A stretch of 43,500 bases of DNA from Bacteroidales bacterium. GTDB taxonomy: Bacteria; Bacteroidota; Bacteroidia; Bacteroidales; VadinHA17. Position numbers and translations under genes: made by a program. The notes beneath the pieces are model-generated. The model worked only from the letters and a program-made list of their open reading frames with translations. It had not been told where the DNA came from and made no database searches. Location: assembly GCA_025358645.1 (NCBI GenBank), contig JANYIW010000373.1, positions 1 through 43,500 on the forward strand, written 5' to 3'. Shown here in pieces: positions 28,578-37,897 of the stretch; position 1 is the first letter of the stretch; every line of letters begins with the position of its first letter.

Positions 28578-30197
28578 ATGATTGAGCCCCGCGATTTATT
28601 AGATTATGGTATTCAGGACGTGAAGGAGATAATCTATAATCCATCTTATAATATACTATTTGCTGAGGAGACAAAACCCGGACTTGAAGGTTATGAGAAA
28701 GGGATTATAACCCGGACAGGCGCAATTTCTGTTGATACCGGGATTTTTACCGGACGTTCGCCTAAAGATAAATGCGTTGTTCTCGATGATAAAACAAGGG
28801 ACACCGTATGGTGGAAATCGGAAATGGGAAAAGTCTCTGATAACAAACCAATTTCGCAAGGAATTTGGAAGCACTGCAAAAATATTGCTCTGAAACAATT
28901 ATCGGGGAAAAGACTATTTGTAACAGACTGTTTCAGCGGAGCAAATAAGAATACCCGGTTAAGTGTGAGATTTATTCTCGAGGTTGCATGGCAGGCTCAT
29001 TTCGTAAAAAATATGTTTATCAGACCTGAACCGGAAGAGCTTGATGAATTTAAACCCGATTTTGTTGTCCTTAATGCCTCAAAGGCTATAAACCCTGACT
29101 GGCAGCAACAGGGGCTTAATTCAGAAAATTTTATATTCTTCAATCTGACTGAAGGTATGTCAGTAATCGGTGGTACATGGTATGGTGGGGAGATGAAAAA
29201 AGGTATTTTTTCTGTCATGAATTATTACCTGCCACTCAGGGGAATAGCCTCAATGCACTGTTCTGCGAATGTAGGAAAAGATGGCGGCACTGCTATCTTC
29301 TTCGGACTCTCCGGAACCGGAAAAACAACCCTCTCGGTCGATCCGGAAAGAGCGCTTGTAGGTGATGACGAACATGGGTGGGATGATGAGGGTGTCTTTA
29401 ATTTTGAGGGAGGTTGTTATGCCAAATGCATCAATTTAAGCAAGAAGAACGAACCGGATATTTATAACGCGATAAGGCGTGACGCTCTTCTGGAAAACCT
29501 TGTTGTATTATCTGATGGCACTATTGATTTCAACAATAGCTCAAAAACAGAAAATACCAGGGTATCATATCCTATTTATCATATTAATAACATAGTAAAA
29601 CCTGTTTCAAAAGCAGGACATGCTAAAAAAGTTATCTTCCTTACGGCAGATGCATTCGGTGTTCTGCCACCGGTAAGTCGCCTTACTGAGGAGCAAACAA
29701 GATATTATTTCCTCAGTGGATACACGGCAAAAGTCGCTGGAACGGAAAGGGGAATTATTGAACCGGTACCATCTTTCTCCGCTTGTTTTGGTGCGGCTTT
29801 CCTTATGCTCGACCCTATCATTTATGCAAACGAACTAACAAAAAAAATGAAATTGCATAATACAGAAGCCTGGTTAGTAAATACAGGCTGGATGGCAGGT
29901 CCTTATGGAAGCGGAACACGTATCGACCTACCTTCGACACGACTGATAATTAATGCAATCCTTGACGGTTCTATAATGGATTGTGAGTTTATTTCACTTC
30001 CGGTTTTTAATCTTAGTATTCCTTCCCGGATTAAGGGAGTGGAAAATAATATTCTTGATCCGGGAAAAGTATGGGACTCACCATCCAAATGGCGTGTTGC
30101 AGCAACTGACCTGGCTCTGAAGTTCATCAATAATTTCAGTAAATTTACAGCAAATAAAGAAGCTGCCGGTCTGGTCAGCTTTGGACCCATAATTTGA
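28578..30197 (+). CDS. pckA: Phosphoenolpyruvate carboxykinase (ATP)
   Basis: This enzyme interconverts oxaloacetate + ATP and PEP + CO2 + ADP. It is the ATP-dependent type (539 residues). Landmarks are [15 protein letters not shown] at the N-terminus, the kinase-1a P-loop [11 protein letters not shown] at about residue 243, the metal-binding kinase-2 region [35 protein letters not shown], and [17 protein letters not shown]. The C-terminal part contains [20 protein letters not shown]. In fermentative Bacteroidota it usually runs toward oxaloacetate to feed succinate production; that direction is inferred from the group. It lies between two terminator/promoter-bounded genes and looks monocistronic. 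Confidence 0.97.
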   Translation: MIEPRDLLDYGIQDVKEIIYNPSYNILFAEETKPGLEGYEKGIITRTGAISVDTGIFTGRSPKDKCVVLDDKTRDTVWWKSEMGKVSDNKPISQGIWKHCKNIALKQLSGKRLFVTDCFSGANKNTRLSVRFILEVAWQAHFVKNMFIRPEPEELDEFKPDFVVLNASKAINPDWQQQGLNSENFIFFNLTEGMSVIGGTWYGGEMKKGIFSVMNYYLPLRGIASMHCSANVGKDGGTAIFFGLSGTGKTTLSVDPERALVGDDEHGWDDEGVFNFEGGCYAKCINLSKKNEPDIYNAIRRDALLENLVVLSDGTIDFNNSSKTENTRVSYPIYHINNIVKPVSKAGHAKKVIFLTADAFGVLPPVSRLTEEQTRYYFLSGYTAKVAGTERGIIEPVPSFSACFGAAFLMLDPIIYANELTKKMKLHNTEAWLVNTGWMAGPYGSGTRIDLPSTRLIINAILDGSIMDCEFISLPVFNLSIPSRIKGVENNILDPGKVWDSPSKWRVAATDLALKFINNFSKFTANKEAAGLVSFGPII

Positions 30198-30223
30198 ATA
30201 GGAAGAGGATTATTATTATTGTT

Positions 30224-30232
30224 ATATTTGCC
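30224..30232 (+). promoter_or_regulatory. Bacteroidota -7 promoter element for plsY
   Basis: TATATTTGC matches TAnnTTTG(C/T), 21 bp before the plsY ATG, between pckA and plsY. Confidence 0.55.
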
Positions 30233-30253
30233 AACTGAAAATTATTTTGGAGT

Positions 30254-30892
30254 ATGAATATTCTGAATACGGCACTAGCGGTTGTACTTGCCTATCTGTT
30301 GGGATCAATACCCTCGGCTGTATGGATCGGGAAACGGTTTCACAACATCGATGTAAGAGAACATGGCAGCGGAAATGCAGGTACAACAAATACTATAAGG
30401 GTACTCGGATGGGTAACAGGAATTCCGGTTTTGCTTATCGATATCGCCAAAGGCTGGCTGGCTGCTATATTGCCGGTTTTCTTTCATCTCGCTGAACCCG
30501 GGAGTGCACTCCTTACAGATTTGCAGTTGATGACTGGCGTAATAGCTATCTTCGGCCATATATTTCCTGTATTTGCCGGATTCAGGGGAGGGAAAGGAGT
30601 TGCAACTGTATTCGGCGTTTTCCTTGCTTTGCAAACATTGCTTACATTATGCAGTATGGGCGTATTCCTGGTGGTGTTGTTTATCACCGGTATTGTATCG
30701 GTGTCATCAATGAGTGCAGGAATATCCTTTCCTGTTTTGCTCTTTCTGTTATTTGACACTCCGTCAATACTATTCAAAATATTTGCAATAATAGTGGGTG
30801 CAGCCCTGCTGGTGACTCACAGGAAAAACATTGGCAGAATATGGAGAGGGGAAGAGACTAAGTTGTTAAATTTCAATAAAAAAAAGGAATAA
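30254..30892 (+). CDS. plsY: Glycerol-3-phosphate acyltransferase PlsY
   Basis: PlsY is an inner-membrane enzyme that acylates glycerol-3-phosphate from acyl-phosphate, the first step of phospholipid synthesis. The 212-residue protein has several hydrophobic segments beginning with LNTALAVVLAYLLGSIPSAV. The conserved motifs are EHGSGNAGTTNTIRVLG, GHIFPVFAGFRGGKGVAT, and the segment with ITGIVSVSSMSAGISFP. The partner plsX is not in the window. It converges on the htpX-like gene. Confidence 0.95.
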   Translation: MNILNTALAVVLAYLLGSIPSAVWIGKRFHNIDVREHGSGNAGTTNTIRVLGWVTGIPVLLIDIAKGWLAAILPVFFHLAEPGSALLTDLQLMTGVIAIFGHIFPVFAGFRGGKGVATVFGVFLALQTLLTLCSMGVFLVVLFITGIVSVSSMSAGISFPVLLFLLFDTPSILFKIFAIIVGAALLVTHRKNIGRIWRGEETKLLNFNKKKE

Positions 30893-30916
30893 GTACATAA
30901 TATCGTTAGTACTTAT
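30889..30916 (-). terminator. Possible terminator between plsY and the htpX-like gene
   Basis: An 8-bp stem (ATAAGTAC at 30889-30896 with GTACTTAT at 30909-30916) and a 12-base loop sit just downstream of the minus-strand gene. In that direction they are followed by TCCTTTTTTTT. The hairpin overlaps the plsY stop codon. Confidence 0.45.
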
Positions 30917-30930
30917 ATCCTGATGTACTG

Positions 30931-31875
30931 TTAAAATTGTTCCAGCAACTGAATCCTTTTTTCGATAGGTGGATGTGTTGCGAATAACGAATTAAGAGAG
31001 AAAGAGGACTTTTTCTCTGTAACCTGTGGATTCTCAATAAACATCTGGGCGATATCTTTTCTCTTCACTGCTTCTATTGTTGGATCCACAGATATCTTTC
31101 TGAGGGCGGATGCGAGCGCCAGAGGTCTATGGGTAAGTTCAGCCGATCCTGCATCTGCAAGATATTCCCTCTTCCTCGATAATGCAAACCTTAAAAGTGA
31201 TGAGATCAATAAGCCTAAAAGTGCAAGCGCGAGACCAATAATTATAGTCCATCCTCCCCCATCCTTCTTACTCCTTCCGCCCCCGCCAAATTGTATCGTT
31301 CTGAATATTGCCTGTGAAATAAATGCAAAAATCCCGACAAAAATAATTGAGATTATAAGCAATCTGACATCCCTGTTCTTAATATGAGTCAGTTCGTGTG
31401 CAATAACTGCTTCAAGTTCTTCATCATTAAGCTTTTCGATTATGCCTTTAGAAAGTGAAATTGAAAATGTTTTTTGATTAATTCCGCTAGCAAAAGCATT
31501 TAAAGAATCATCCTCAATAATATTAATTTGGGGCAATGTCATCCCGGTGGATATGCACAGATTCTCAACCAGATTATAGACCCTTTTATTTTCATTTCTG
31601 GCAAGAGGTTTTGAATCAGTAGCAGAATTTATCATTGATGAATGAGAAAACCATGCTATTATAAACCAGATAAGTACCCCAATTATTATAAATGGAACAG
31701 TTATCAGGAAGCTCTGGTTAATCTGGCTGATTGTTCTATGTACTTCAGAGTTGAAGGATAAGAAATAAAAGAATAGCCAGGTCAGTACGAAAAAGATGAT
31801 GGGAAACAATACCAATAACAGCACTGAATTGGAATTATTTCTCCATATCTGGCTCTGCAGACCAAAATACTTCAT
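30931..31875 (-). CDS. htpX: M48-family membrane metalloprotease (HtpX-like)
   Basis: This 314-residue membrane zinc protease is related to HtpX, which degrades misfolded membrane proteins. Two N-terminal membrane helices are visible (SVLLLVLFPIIFFVLTWLFF and SFLITVPFIIIGVLIWFIIA), then the zinc motif HELTH in AVIAHELTHIKNRDV. Two more hydrophobic helices follow, then SRKREYLADAGSAELT with the third zinc ligand. The C-terminal region includes FATHPPIEKRIQLLEQF, typical of the family. ATG 31875 (MKYFGLQSQIWRNN) is chosen because it lies 4 bp after the lemA stop; an earlier in-frame start would overlap lemA. The lemA-htpX pairing is common in bacteria. The exact HtpX subfamily is less certain. 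Confidence 0.88.
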   Translation of the reverse strand: MKYFGLQSQIWRNNSNSVLLLVLFPIIFFVLTWLFFYFLSFNSEVHRTISQINQSFLITVPFIIIGVLIWFIIAWFSHSSMINSATDSKPLARNENKRVYNLVENLCISTGMTLPQINIIEDDSLNAFASGINQKTFSISLSKGIIEKLNDEELEAVIAHELTHIKNRDVRLLIISIIFVGIFAFISQAIFRTIQFGGGGRSKKDGGGWTIIIGLALALLGLLISSLLRFALSRKREYLADAGSAELTHRPLALASALRKISVDPTIEAVKRKDIAQMFIENPQVTEKKSSFSLNSLFATHPPIEKRIQLLEQF

Positions 31876-31879
31876 ATTG

Positions 31880-32440
31880 TCAGAACTGGATTTTCGGAGG
31901 TTGCTCAGCTTCAGCCCTTTGATTTCCAAGTTCAAACATCGGTTCGCGTTTGAAATTAAACAGAGTGGCAATCATGTTTGATGGGAACAGTTCGGTTGCA
32001 ACATTAAGCTCTTTTGTAGCCGAATTAAAGAACCTGCGTGCAGCGGCTATCTTGTTTTCAATATCTGAAATCTCATTCTGTAAGTCGAGAAAATTCTGAC
32101 TTGCCTTCAGATCGGGATACGCTTCTACTGACACTTTCAAGCCTTCAAGTGCGGTAGATAATTTGTTTTCAGCTTCTATCTTTTCATTTATAGTTGTTGC
32201 CTTCATAGCATTGGAGCGCGCTTCAGTAATCTGTGTCAGTACACCACGCTCATGCCCCATATAACCTTTAACCGAGTCAACCAGCTGAGGTATAAGATCG
32301 TGTCTTTGTTTCAGTTGCACATCAACATCAGCAAAAGCCTGCTCCCTGTTATTTCTCAACCTGACAAGTCTGTTATATAATGAGACAGCCATCAGAATAA
32401 AAAGAACAATTATCGCCAGAAAAAATAGTACAATTATCAT
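31880..32440 (-). CDS. lemA: LemA family protein
   Basis: LemA proteins have an N-terminal membrane anchor with a cytoplasmic or periplasmic helical bundle; their role is poorly defined. This 186-residue protein starts with a membrane helix (MIIVLFFLAIIVLFILMAVS). The family core follows: YNRLVRLRNNREQAFADVDV, QLKQRHDLIPQLVDSVKGYM and ALEGLKVSVEAYPDLKASQNF, ending NVATELFPSNMIATLFNFK. It precedes the htpX-like gene by 4 bp, suggesting co-expression and joint membrane quality control. It diverges from the rubrerythrin gene. Confidence 0.92.
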   Translation of the reverse strand: MIIVLFFLAIIVLFILMAVSLYNRLVRLRNNREQAFADVDVQLKQRHDLIPQLVDSVKGYMGHERGVLTQITEARSNAMKATTINEKIEAENKLSTALEGLKVSVEAYPDLKASQNFLDLQNEISDIENKIAAARRFFNSATKELNVATELFPSNMIATLFNFKREPMFELGNQRAEAEQPPKIQF

Positions 32441-32486
32441 CTTCGTATTTTTTAAAATTATTTTTTATCCAACTTACAAATTCAAC

Positions 32487-32495
32487 TAAATTTGC
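32487..32495 (+). promoter_or_regulatory. Bacteroidota -7 promoter element for the rubrerythrin gene
   Basis: TAAATTTGC matches TAnnTTTG(C/T), 91 bp before the rubrerythrin ATG. The overlapping ATTTGCAAAT is palindromic, so the minus strand also carries a near-match (TTTATTTGC) facing lemA. Confidence 0.5.
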
Positions 32496-32585
32496 AAATA
32501 AAGATAGTTATATTTACTATAATTATATTGTGAAATATATCATTTTAAAATTATTCATATTTATAATTCATTAAAGTTATATAAC

Positions 32586-33164
32586 ATGGAAAAAAGTTTA
32601 AAAGGAACAAAGACTGAACAGAACCTGCTGAAGGCTTTTGCCGGAGAATCGCAGGCTAAAAACAGATACGAATTTGCAGCTAAGGTTGCGAAAGAAGAAG
32701 GTTTTGAACAGATTTCCGAAATCTTTCTTGCAACTGCATTACAGGAACAACAACATTCTAAAAGATTCTTCAGGTTTCTTGAAGGCGGGATGGTTGAGAT
32801 AACAGCGTCCTATCCTGCCGGCAAAATTGAAACTACAAAAGATAATCTTTTTGCAGCAGCAGAAGGTGAACATGAAGAATGGAGCGATCTTTATCCTGCT
32901 TTTGCAAAGACAGCAGAAGAGGAGGGATTTCTAAACATCTCATCAGCTTTTAAAGCTATCGCCATAGCAGAGAAGACTCACGAAGAAAGATACAGAAAGT
33001 TACTCGCGAATGTTATGCAGGATAAAGTATTCCAACGTGATGAAAAGGTTTTCTGGTATTGCAGAAAGTGTGGTTATATACACTTTGGCACTAAAGCTCT
33101 TAAGAATTGTCCTGCCTGTCTGCACCCTGAAGCCTATTTCGAAATCCTTCCAAATAATTATTAA
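32586..33164 (+). CDS. rbr: Rubrerythrin
   Basis: Rubrerythrin is a cytoplasmic non-haem di-iron peroxidase that protects anaerobes from hydrogen peroxide. The 192-residue protein has an N-terminal ferritin-like four-helix domain with metal-ligand motifs [41 protein letters not shown] and [10 protein letters not shown]. The C-terminal rubredoxin-like domain has a Cys4 iron site: YCRKCGY and [14 protein letters not shown]. It is followed after 2 bp by a nitroreductase gene, so the two are almost certainly co-transcribed. Confidence 0.96.
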   Translation: MEKSLKGTKTEQNLLKAFAGESQAKNRYEFAAKVAKEEGFEQISEIFLATALQEQQHSKRFFRFLEGGMVEITASYPAGKIETTKDNLFAAAEGEHEEWSDLYPAFAKTAEEEGFLNISSAFKAIAIAEKTHEERYRKLLANVMQDKVFQRDEKVFWYCRKCGYIHFGTKALKNCPACLHPEAYFEILPNNY

Positions 33165-33166
33165 TA

Positions 33167-33718
33167 ATGGTTTATGGTAAAAATATTCTTGACCTTATAA
33201 TAAGTCGTCAAAGCGATAGAAAATATAGTGACAAGCCTATTGAAAAGGAAAATCTTGAAAGAATAGTTGAAGCCGGCAGGATGGCACCCTCTGCATGTAA
33301 CGCGCAACCCTGGAAATTCATTGTTGTAAATGATCCGGAACTTGTGATGAAAATCGCTGACGCAGCCTCTGCAAAACTGATCGGGATGAATAACTTTGTG
33401 GCCCAGGCGCCTGTAATTATTGTTATTGTAAGAGAAAAGTCAAACATGTCAGCTAAAGTCGGGGCTACCATTAAGAACAAAGATTATTCTCTTTTCGATA
33501 TAGGTATCGCTACTGAAAATATCTGTCTGCAGGCTAAAGCCGAAGGAATCGGATCGTGCATTATTGGATGGTTTGATGAAAAAATCATAAGAAAACTACT
33601 GTCCATCCCTAGATCAAAAAGAGTTGAGTTGATTATCTCATTAGGATATTCACTGAGTGAGCAAAGGGAGAAAAGGAGAAAACCTGCAGCCGAGACTGTA
33701 TCGTATAATAAATATTGA
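33167..33718 (+). CDS. Nitroreductase-family flavoprotein
   Basis: This 183-residue protein belongs to the FMN-dependent nitroreductase fold. The N-terminal FMN-binding motif SRQSDRKYSDKPIEKENL and EAGRMAPSACNAQPWKFIVV are diagnostic. YSLFDIGIATENICLQAKAE and GIGSCIIGWF form the dimer/FMN core, and LIISLGYSLSEQREKRRKP is near the C-terminus. The natural substrate is unknown. Its tight linkage to rubrerythrin hints at a redox or stress role, possibly supplying electrons, but this is inference. It converges with the aminotransferase gene, leaving 6 bp between stops. Confidence 0.9.
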   Translation: MVYGKNILDLIISRQSDRKYSDKPIEKENLERIVEAGRMAPSACNAQPWKFIVVNDPELVMKIADAASAKLIGMNNFVAQAPVIIVIVREKSNMSAKVGATIKNKDYSLFDIGIATENICLQAKAEGIGSCIIGWFDEKIIRKLLSIPRSKRVELIISLGYSLSEQREKRRKPAAETVSYNKY

Positions 33719-33724
33719 GTAATA

Positions 33725-34918
33725 TTAGCGTAATTTACCCAGAGCGCCCTTTATTCTCTTAACAGCTTCTATCAGAAGATCATCTGATGTTGCATAAGAT
33801 ATTCTCAGGCATTCCGGAGCGCCAAAAGCATCTCCTCCAACAGTGGCTACCTGTGCCTTATCAAGTAAGTATAGAGCTAGTTCATCAGAGTTGGTGATTT
33901 TGGTTTCACCATCCGTCTTACCGAAGTAGAAGCTTATATCCGGCATCACATAAAAGGCTCCTTGTGGGATTCTCACTTTAATTCCTTTCACCTCTTTTAA
34001 AAGCCCGCATATCAGGTCGCGCCGGCGTAGAAAGGCCGCTTTCATTATTCGCTGGGAATCTCCATTGCCCTGTAACGCGGCCAGTGAAGCACGCTGTGCG
34101 ATTGAGCAGACACCTGATGTGAACTGTCCCTGCAATTTATTACATGCTTTTGCTATCCATAGCGGAGCTCCAATATATCCTATTCTCCAACCGGTCATTG
34201 CATATCCTTTTGATACGCCATTAACCGTAATTACCCTGTCGTATATAAAATCAAAAGAAGCCAGACTTACATGTTCTCCTGTGAATATAATATGCTCATA
34301 AATCTCATCGGAAATAATAAATACTCCTTCATGTTTTCCGACTACCCTTGCAATTTTCTCTATCTCATTCCGGTCATAGACCATACCTGTCGGATTTGAT
34401 GGAGAATTGAAAATAATTAACCTCGTTTTATTGGTGATTGCAGCCTCAAGCTGTTCAGGTCTTATTTTGAAATCATTCTCAATCTTAGCCCCGATTACTA
34501 CAGGTTTTCCTTCTGCGAAGATTACCTGATCATAATAACTTACCCAATAAGGTGCAAGAATAATAACCTCATCACCCGGATTAACTATCGATAAAATAAC
34601 GTTTATAAGGGAATGCTTTGCTCCCGCGGATACAATAATCTGATCGGGAGAATAAGTGACTCCGTTCTCCACTTTAAACTTCCTGGAGATTGCTTCCCGG
34701 AGATCTGCATAACCCGGCACAGGCGGGTACTTAGAATAATTTTCATCAATAGCCTTCTTTGCTGCCTCTTTGATATAATCAGGAGTATTGAAGTCAGGTT
34801 CCCCGAGACCAAGGCTTATAATGTCTATGCCTTTTGCCTTTAGTTCCCTGCTCTTCTGAGCCATTGCAAGTGTCTGGGAAACGGATAAAGATTTAACTCT
34901 GTCAGATAAATATTCCAT
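33725..34918 (-). CDS. aspC: Class I PLP aminotransferase (aspartate aminotransferase-like)
   Basis: This 397-residue PLP enzyme most resembles the AspC/AspB subgroup I-beta aspartate aminotransferases. Visible landmarks are ISLGLGEPDFNTPDYIKEAA, VSAGAKHSLINVILSIVNPG, FNSPSNPTGMVYDRNEI, FIISDEIYEHIIF, the PLP lysine in TVNGVSKGYAMTGWRIGYIG, and CLRISYATSDDLLIEAVKRI near the end. ATG 34918 (MEYLSDRVKSLSVSQT) is preferred to an upstream alternative that would add a Tyr-rich leader with no family match. Substrate choice (aspartate or a broader range) cannot be fixed from sequence. A TAnnTTTG element lies upstream. Confidence 0.9.
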   Translation of the reverse strand: MEYLSDRVKSLSVSQTLAMAQKSRELKAKGIDIISLGLGEPDFNTPDYIKEAAKKAIDENYSKYPPVPGYADLREAISRKFKVENGVTYSPDQIIVSAGAKHSLINVILSIVNPGDEVIILAPYWVSYYDQVIFAEGKPVVIGAKIENDFKIRPEQLEAAITNKTRLIIFNSPSNPTGMVYDRNEIEKIARVVGKHEGVFIISDEIYEHIIFTGEHVSLASFDFIYDRVITVNGVSKGYAMTGWRIGYIGAPLWIAKACNKLQGQFTSGVCSIAQRASLAALQGNGDSQRIMKAAFLRRRDLICGLLKEVKGIKVRIPQGAFYVMPDISFYFGKTDGETKITNSDELALYLLDKAQVATVGGDAFGAPECLRISYATSDDLLIEAVKRIKGALGKLR

Positions 34919-34956
34919 GTTTAAAAATATATAGTAATAACATAAAAACGTCCCAA

Positions 34957-34965
34957 CCAAATGTA
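34957..34965 (-). promoter_or_regulatory. Possible -7 promoter element for the aspC-like gene
   Basis: The minus strand reads TACATTTGG, matching TAnnTTTG but not the final pyrimidine, 39 bp before the ATG. No clear -33 element is seen. Confidence 0.4.
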
Positions 34966-35062
34966 TGAAGTAAAATTGATAAAAAGAATATTAAAAGAGT
35001 TGCTTGAATGACGTTGTAATTAATCTGTAAAAAAACAGGCATACTGAATCAATAAATATAAT

Positions 35063-35071
35063 TAGGTTTGT
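35063..35071 (+). promoter_or_regulatory. Bacteroidota -7 promoter element for the membrane-anchored unknown
   Basis: TAGGTTTGT matches TAnnTTTG(C/T), 15 bp before the ATG at 35087. Confidence 0.5.
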
Positions 35072-35086
35072 ATAAAAATTAAAAAA

Positions 35087-35608
35087 ATGGAAGCTTTTAC
35101 AGAAATACTGAAAATCACCATCCCTGCACTGATTGTATTCTTCACTGCATGGGTTCTTCTCAGGAATATGATTAAGAACGACCAGGACAAAAGAAGACAG
35201 GAGCTGATACTTCAGAACAGCCGGACTGTGACTCCAATAAAGCTTCAGGCCTACGAAAGAATTGTTCTTTTCCTTGAAAGGATCTCCCTTGAATCACTGT
35301 TAGTCAGAATTAGCTTACCTGAGATGACCGCCTCCCAACTACATTATGCATTGCTTAATGCTATAAGGAGTGAATTTGAACATAATTTATCGCAACAGAT
35401 TTATATGAGCCAGCAGGCTTGGGAAGTTGTCAGGAATGCACGCTCAAATATGATTAAAATAATCAATAGTGAAGTTGAAAAGTTACCTCCGGATTCCTCG
35501 GGTATGTTCCTCAGTAAACAGCTGCTTGAAAAGATCATGGAACTCGAGAAGGAGCCTACCAGAGCTGCTATTGATTACGTAAAGAATGAGATAGCGAGAA
35601 TTATATAA
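35087..35608 (+). CDS. Membrane-anchored conserved hypothetical protein
   Basis: I cannot name a function for this 173-residue protein. It has one N-terminal membrane helix (LKITIPALIVFFTAWVLLRN) followed by a basic patch and a helical cytoplasmic domain. That domain includes TPIKLQAYERIVLFLERISL, LHYALLNAIRSEFEHNLSQQ, IYMSQQAWEVVRNARSNM and a C-terminal helix ending YVKNEIARII. The composition resembles a family of conserved short Bacteroidota membrane proteins. It stands alone, convergent with htpG (14 bp between stops) and divergent from the aminotransferase gene. Confidence 0.82.
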   Translation: MEAFTEILKITIPALIVFFTAWVLLRNMIKNDQDKRRQELILQNSRTVTPIKLQAYERIVLFLERISLESLLVRISLPEMTASQLHYALLNAIRSEFEHNLSQQIYMSQQAWEVVRNARSNMIKIINSEVEKLPPDSSGMFLSKQLLEKIMELEKEPTRAAIDYVKNEIARII

Positions 35609-35622
35609 AGGTTCATAGCTAA

Positions 35623-37668
35623 TTATAACAGCTCCACACTCCTCTTCACAAATGAGCTCAGCTCTTCCCCTCTCAGCATATTATTTGCCAGCAAAGCCAG
35701 ATCTATCAATTGTTTAACTACCTTATTGCCGGCGCCATACGATTCAAGAATATTTTTTCTGGTGTTTTCAACAGCCGAGAGTTCCTTTCGCAATTTTTCA
35801 AGATCATCTTTTTCCAGTTGGCTGATCTCATCCGGTTTCTTTTTCTTATGCTCCTGCTCCATGAAGGTAATTTCCTCTTTAATCTTCATTTTCTCTTTAT
35901 TGTTCTCAGTCAGTTTTTTACCTTCCTGAATCTGAAGATCTTCCGATATATTATTAATAATCTGATGGTTGGGATTAACAACCAGGTTATAGCTATCAGG
36001 TAATTCACCGTAAAAATTCATCCCTCCGCCCATCGCCGACATATCCTTCATCCTGCGCATGAATTCCGACTGAGTTATAATTACCGGCGATTCATTTTCG
36101 TCAAGTGCTTCAAATACAACATTATATATCTCTTTTGACTTTACTTTGACATTAAAAACACTTTTAAGATCATCTTTTTGTTCTTCAGATAATTTTGATT
36201 CTCTTGTTTCATCTTTTTGAATAAGTTTATCCACAACATCCGAATCGACTCTGACAAATCTTGTATCCTTAAGCTTAGATTCAAGCTGATTTATCAGATG
36301 CACATCCAGTTGACCATCAAGGAGCAAAACATCGTATCCTTTGTTTTTGGCTTTTTCGATGTAAGTAAACTGATCCGTTTTATTTGTTGAGTACAAGTAG
36401 ATGAGAGTCTTGTTCTTATCTGTCTGGTTATCCTTTATTATCTTCTCATATTCTTCAAAAGTAAAGTACTTGTCATCAGTATTCTTAAGTAGCGAAAACT
36501 TTGAAGCTTTTTCGTAGAACTTCTCTTCGGTTATCATTCCATATTCGATAAACAGTTTGAGATTGTCCCATTTTTTCTCGAACTCTTCTCTGTTATTCTT
36601 AAATATATCATTTAACCTGTCGGCCACTTTTTTGGTTATATGGCTCGATATCTTTTTCACATTGGAATCGCTCTGAAGATAACTTCTTGATACGTTGAGG
36701 GGGATATCTGGTGAATCAAGTACCCCATGTAACAGTGTAAGAAACTCAGGAACAATGCCTTCCACGGAATCGGTTACAAATACCTGGTTACTGTATAATT
36801 GTATCTTATTCTTTTGAATTTCGATGTTGCTTTTGATTTTCGGAAAATAAAGAATACCTGTGAGTTTAAACGGGTAGTCAACATTAAGGTGAATATAAAA
36901 CAATGGATCATCACCTGACGGATAGAGCTCGTGATAAAATTTGTTGTAATCATCTTCCTTCAGGTCAGCCGGTTTAAGGGTCCAGGCTGGCTTAGTGTTA
37001 TTTATGATCTTGTCTTTGCCTGTCTCTACAGATTTTCCGTCTTTCCATTCTGTTTCTTTTCCGAATGCTATTTCAACAGGAAGGAACTTGCAGTATTTTT
37101 TAAGTAACTGGTCAACCTTTTTCTCTTCAAGAAAATCTTTTGACTCCTTATCAATATATAATATAACATCAGTTCCAATAGTCTCCTTTTCAATATCTTC
37201 AATTGAAAACTCCGGACTACCGTCGCAGCTCCATTTAACTGCCTTCGCACCATCCTGATATGATTTAGTGATTACTTCAACCTTGTCAGAAACCATGAAT
37301 GATGAGTAAAAACCCAGACCAAAATGGCCGATTATTGCACTTGACTGGTCTTTATATTTGTCGAGGAAATCATTGGCGCTGGAAAAAGCAATCTGGTTAA
37401 GATATTTATCCACCTCTTCCCTGGTCATACCAATACCACTGTCTGAAACTTTAATAGTCTTTTTCTTCTTATCAACCGACACCCTGATAGTTGTATCACC
37501 AATTTCTCCTTTATAATCACCAACAGCAGCCATAGTCCTGAGCTTCTGTGTTGCATCTACTGCATTTGAAATAAGCTCACGAAGGAAAATCTCATGATCA
37601 GAATAAAGGAATTTTTTTATAATCGGGAAAATGTTTTCAGTTGTTACTCCAATCTTTCCGGTTTCCAT
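35623..37668 (-). CDS. htpG: Molecular chaperone HtpG (Hsp90)
   Basis: HtpG is the bacterial Hsp90, an ATP-dependent dimeric chaperone. This one has 681 residues, somewhat longer than the E. coli protein but usual for Bacteroidota. The N-terminal GHKL ATPase domain shows FLRELISNAVDATQKLR, IKVSDSGIGMTREEVDKYLN and AIIGHFGLGFYSSFMVSDKV. The middle domain includes ILYFPKIKSNIEIQKNKIQL, VEGIVPEFLTLLHGVLDSPD and IPLNVSRSYLQSD. The charged C-terminal dimerization part has a Glu/Lys-rich segment. No heat-shock operator such as CIRCE was seen upstream. Confidence 0.96.
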   Translation of the reverse strand: METGKIGVTTENIFPIIKKFLYSDHEIFLRELISNAVDATQKLRTMAAVGDYKGEIGDTTIRVSVDKKKKTIKVSDSGIGMTREEVDKYLNQIAFSSANDFLDKYKDQSSAIIGHFGLGFYSSFMVSDKVEVITKSYQDGAKAVKWSCDGSPEFSIEDIEKETIGTDVILYIDKESKDFLEEKKVDQLLKKYCKFLPVEIAFGKETEWKDGKSVETGKDKIINNTKPAWTLKPADLKEDDYNKFYHELYPSGDDPLFYIHLNVDYPFKLTGILYFPKIKSNIEIQKNKIQLYSNQVFVTDSVEGIVPEFLTLLHGVLDSPDIPLNVSRSYLQSDSNVKKISSHITKKVADRLNDIFKNNREEFEKKWDNLKLFIEYGMITEEKFYEKASKFSLLKNTDDKYFTFEEYEKIIKDNQTDKNKTLIYLYSTNKTDQFTYIEKAKNKGYDVLLLDGQLDVHLINQLESKLKDTRFVRVDSDVVDKLIQKDETRESKLSEEQKDDLKSVFNVKVKSKEIYNVVFEALDENESPVIITQSEFMRRMKDMSAMGGGMNFYGELPDSYNLVVNPNHQIINNISEDLQIQEGKKLTENNKEKMKIKEEITFMEQEHKKKKPDEISQLEKDDLEKLRKELSAVENTRKNILESYGAGNKVVKQLIDLALLANNMLRGEELSSFVKRSVELL

Positions 37669-37897
37669 ATCAGATAATTTTATAGTTATACATGAATAAT
37701 CTGCCGATCACTTTCAAAAGGTGTGCCGTTAGTTATCGACTGACAAATAGTCACATCTGATAAACGAAATCGAATTGTAATGAATTCGCCCCCTTCAATC
37801 CCATAGCTGTCAAGCTAAGGTGTTATATATAGTAAAATAGTGAGAGAGTTTAGTACAAAACAGAATGTAACGTATTGAATATATATCCGATACATTT

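Noticed and set aside
31876-31971. Longer N-terminus for the htpX-like protein
   Set aside because: It would overlap lemA by about 90 bp; ATG 31875 gives a usual N-terminus and a 4-bp gap.
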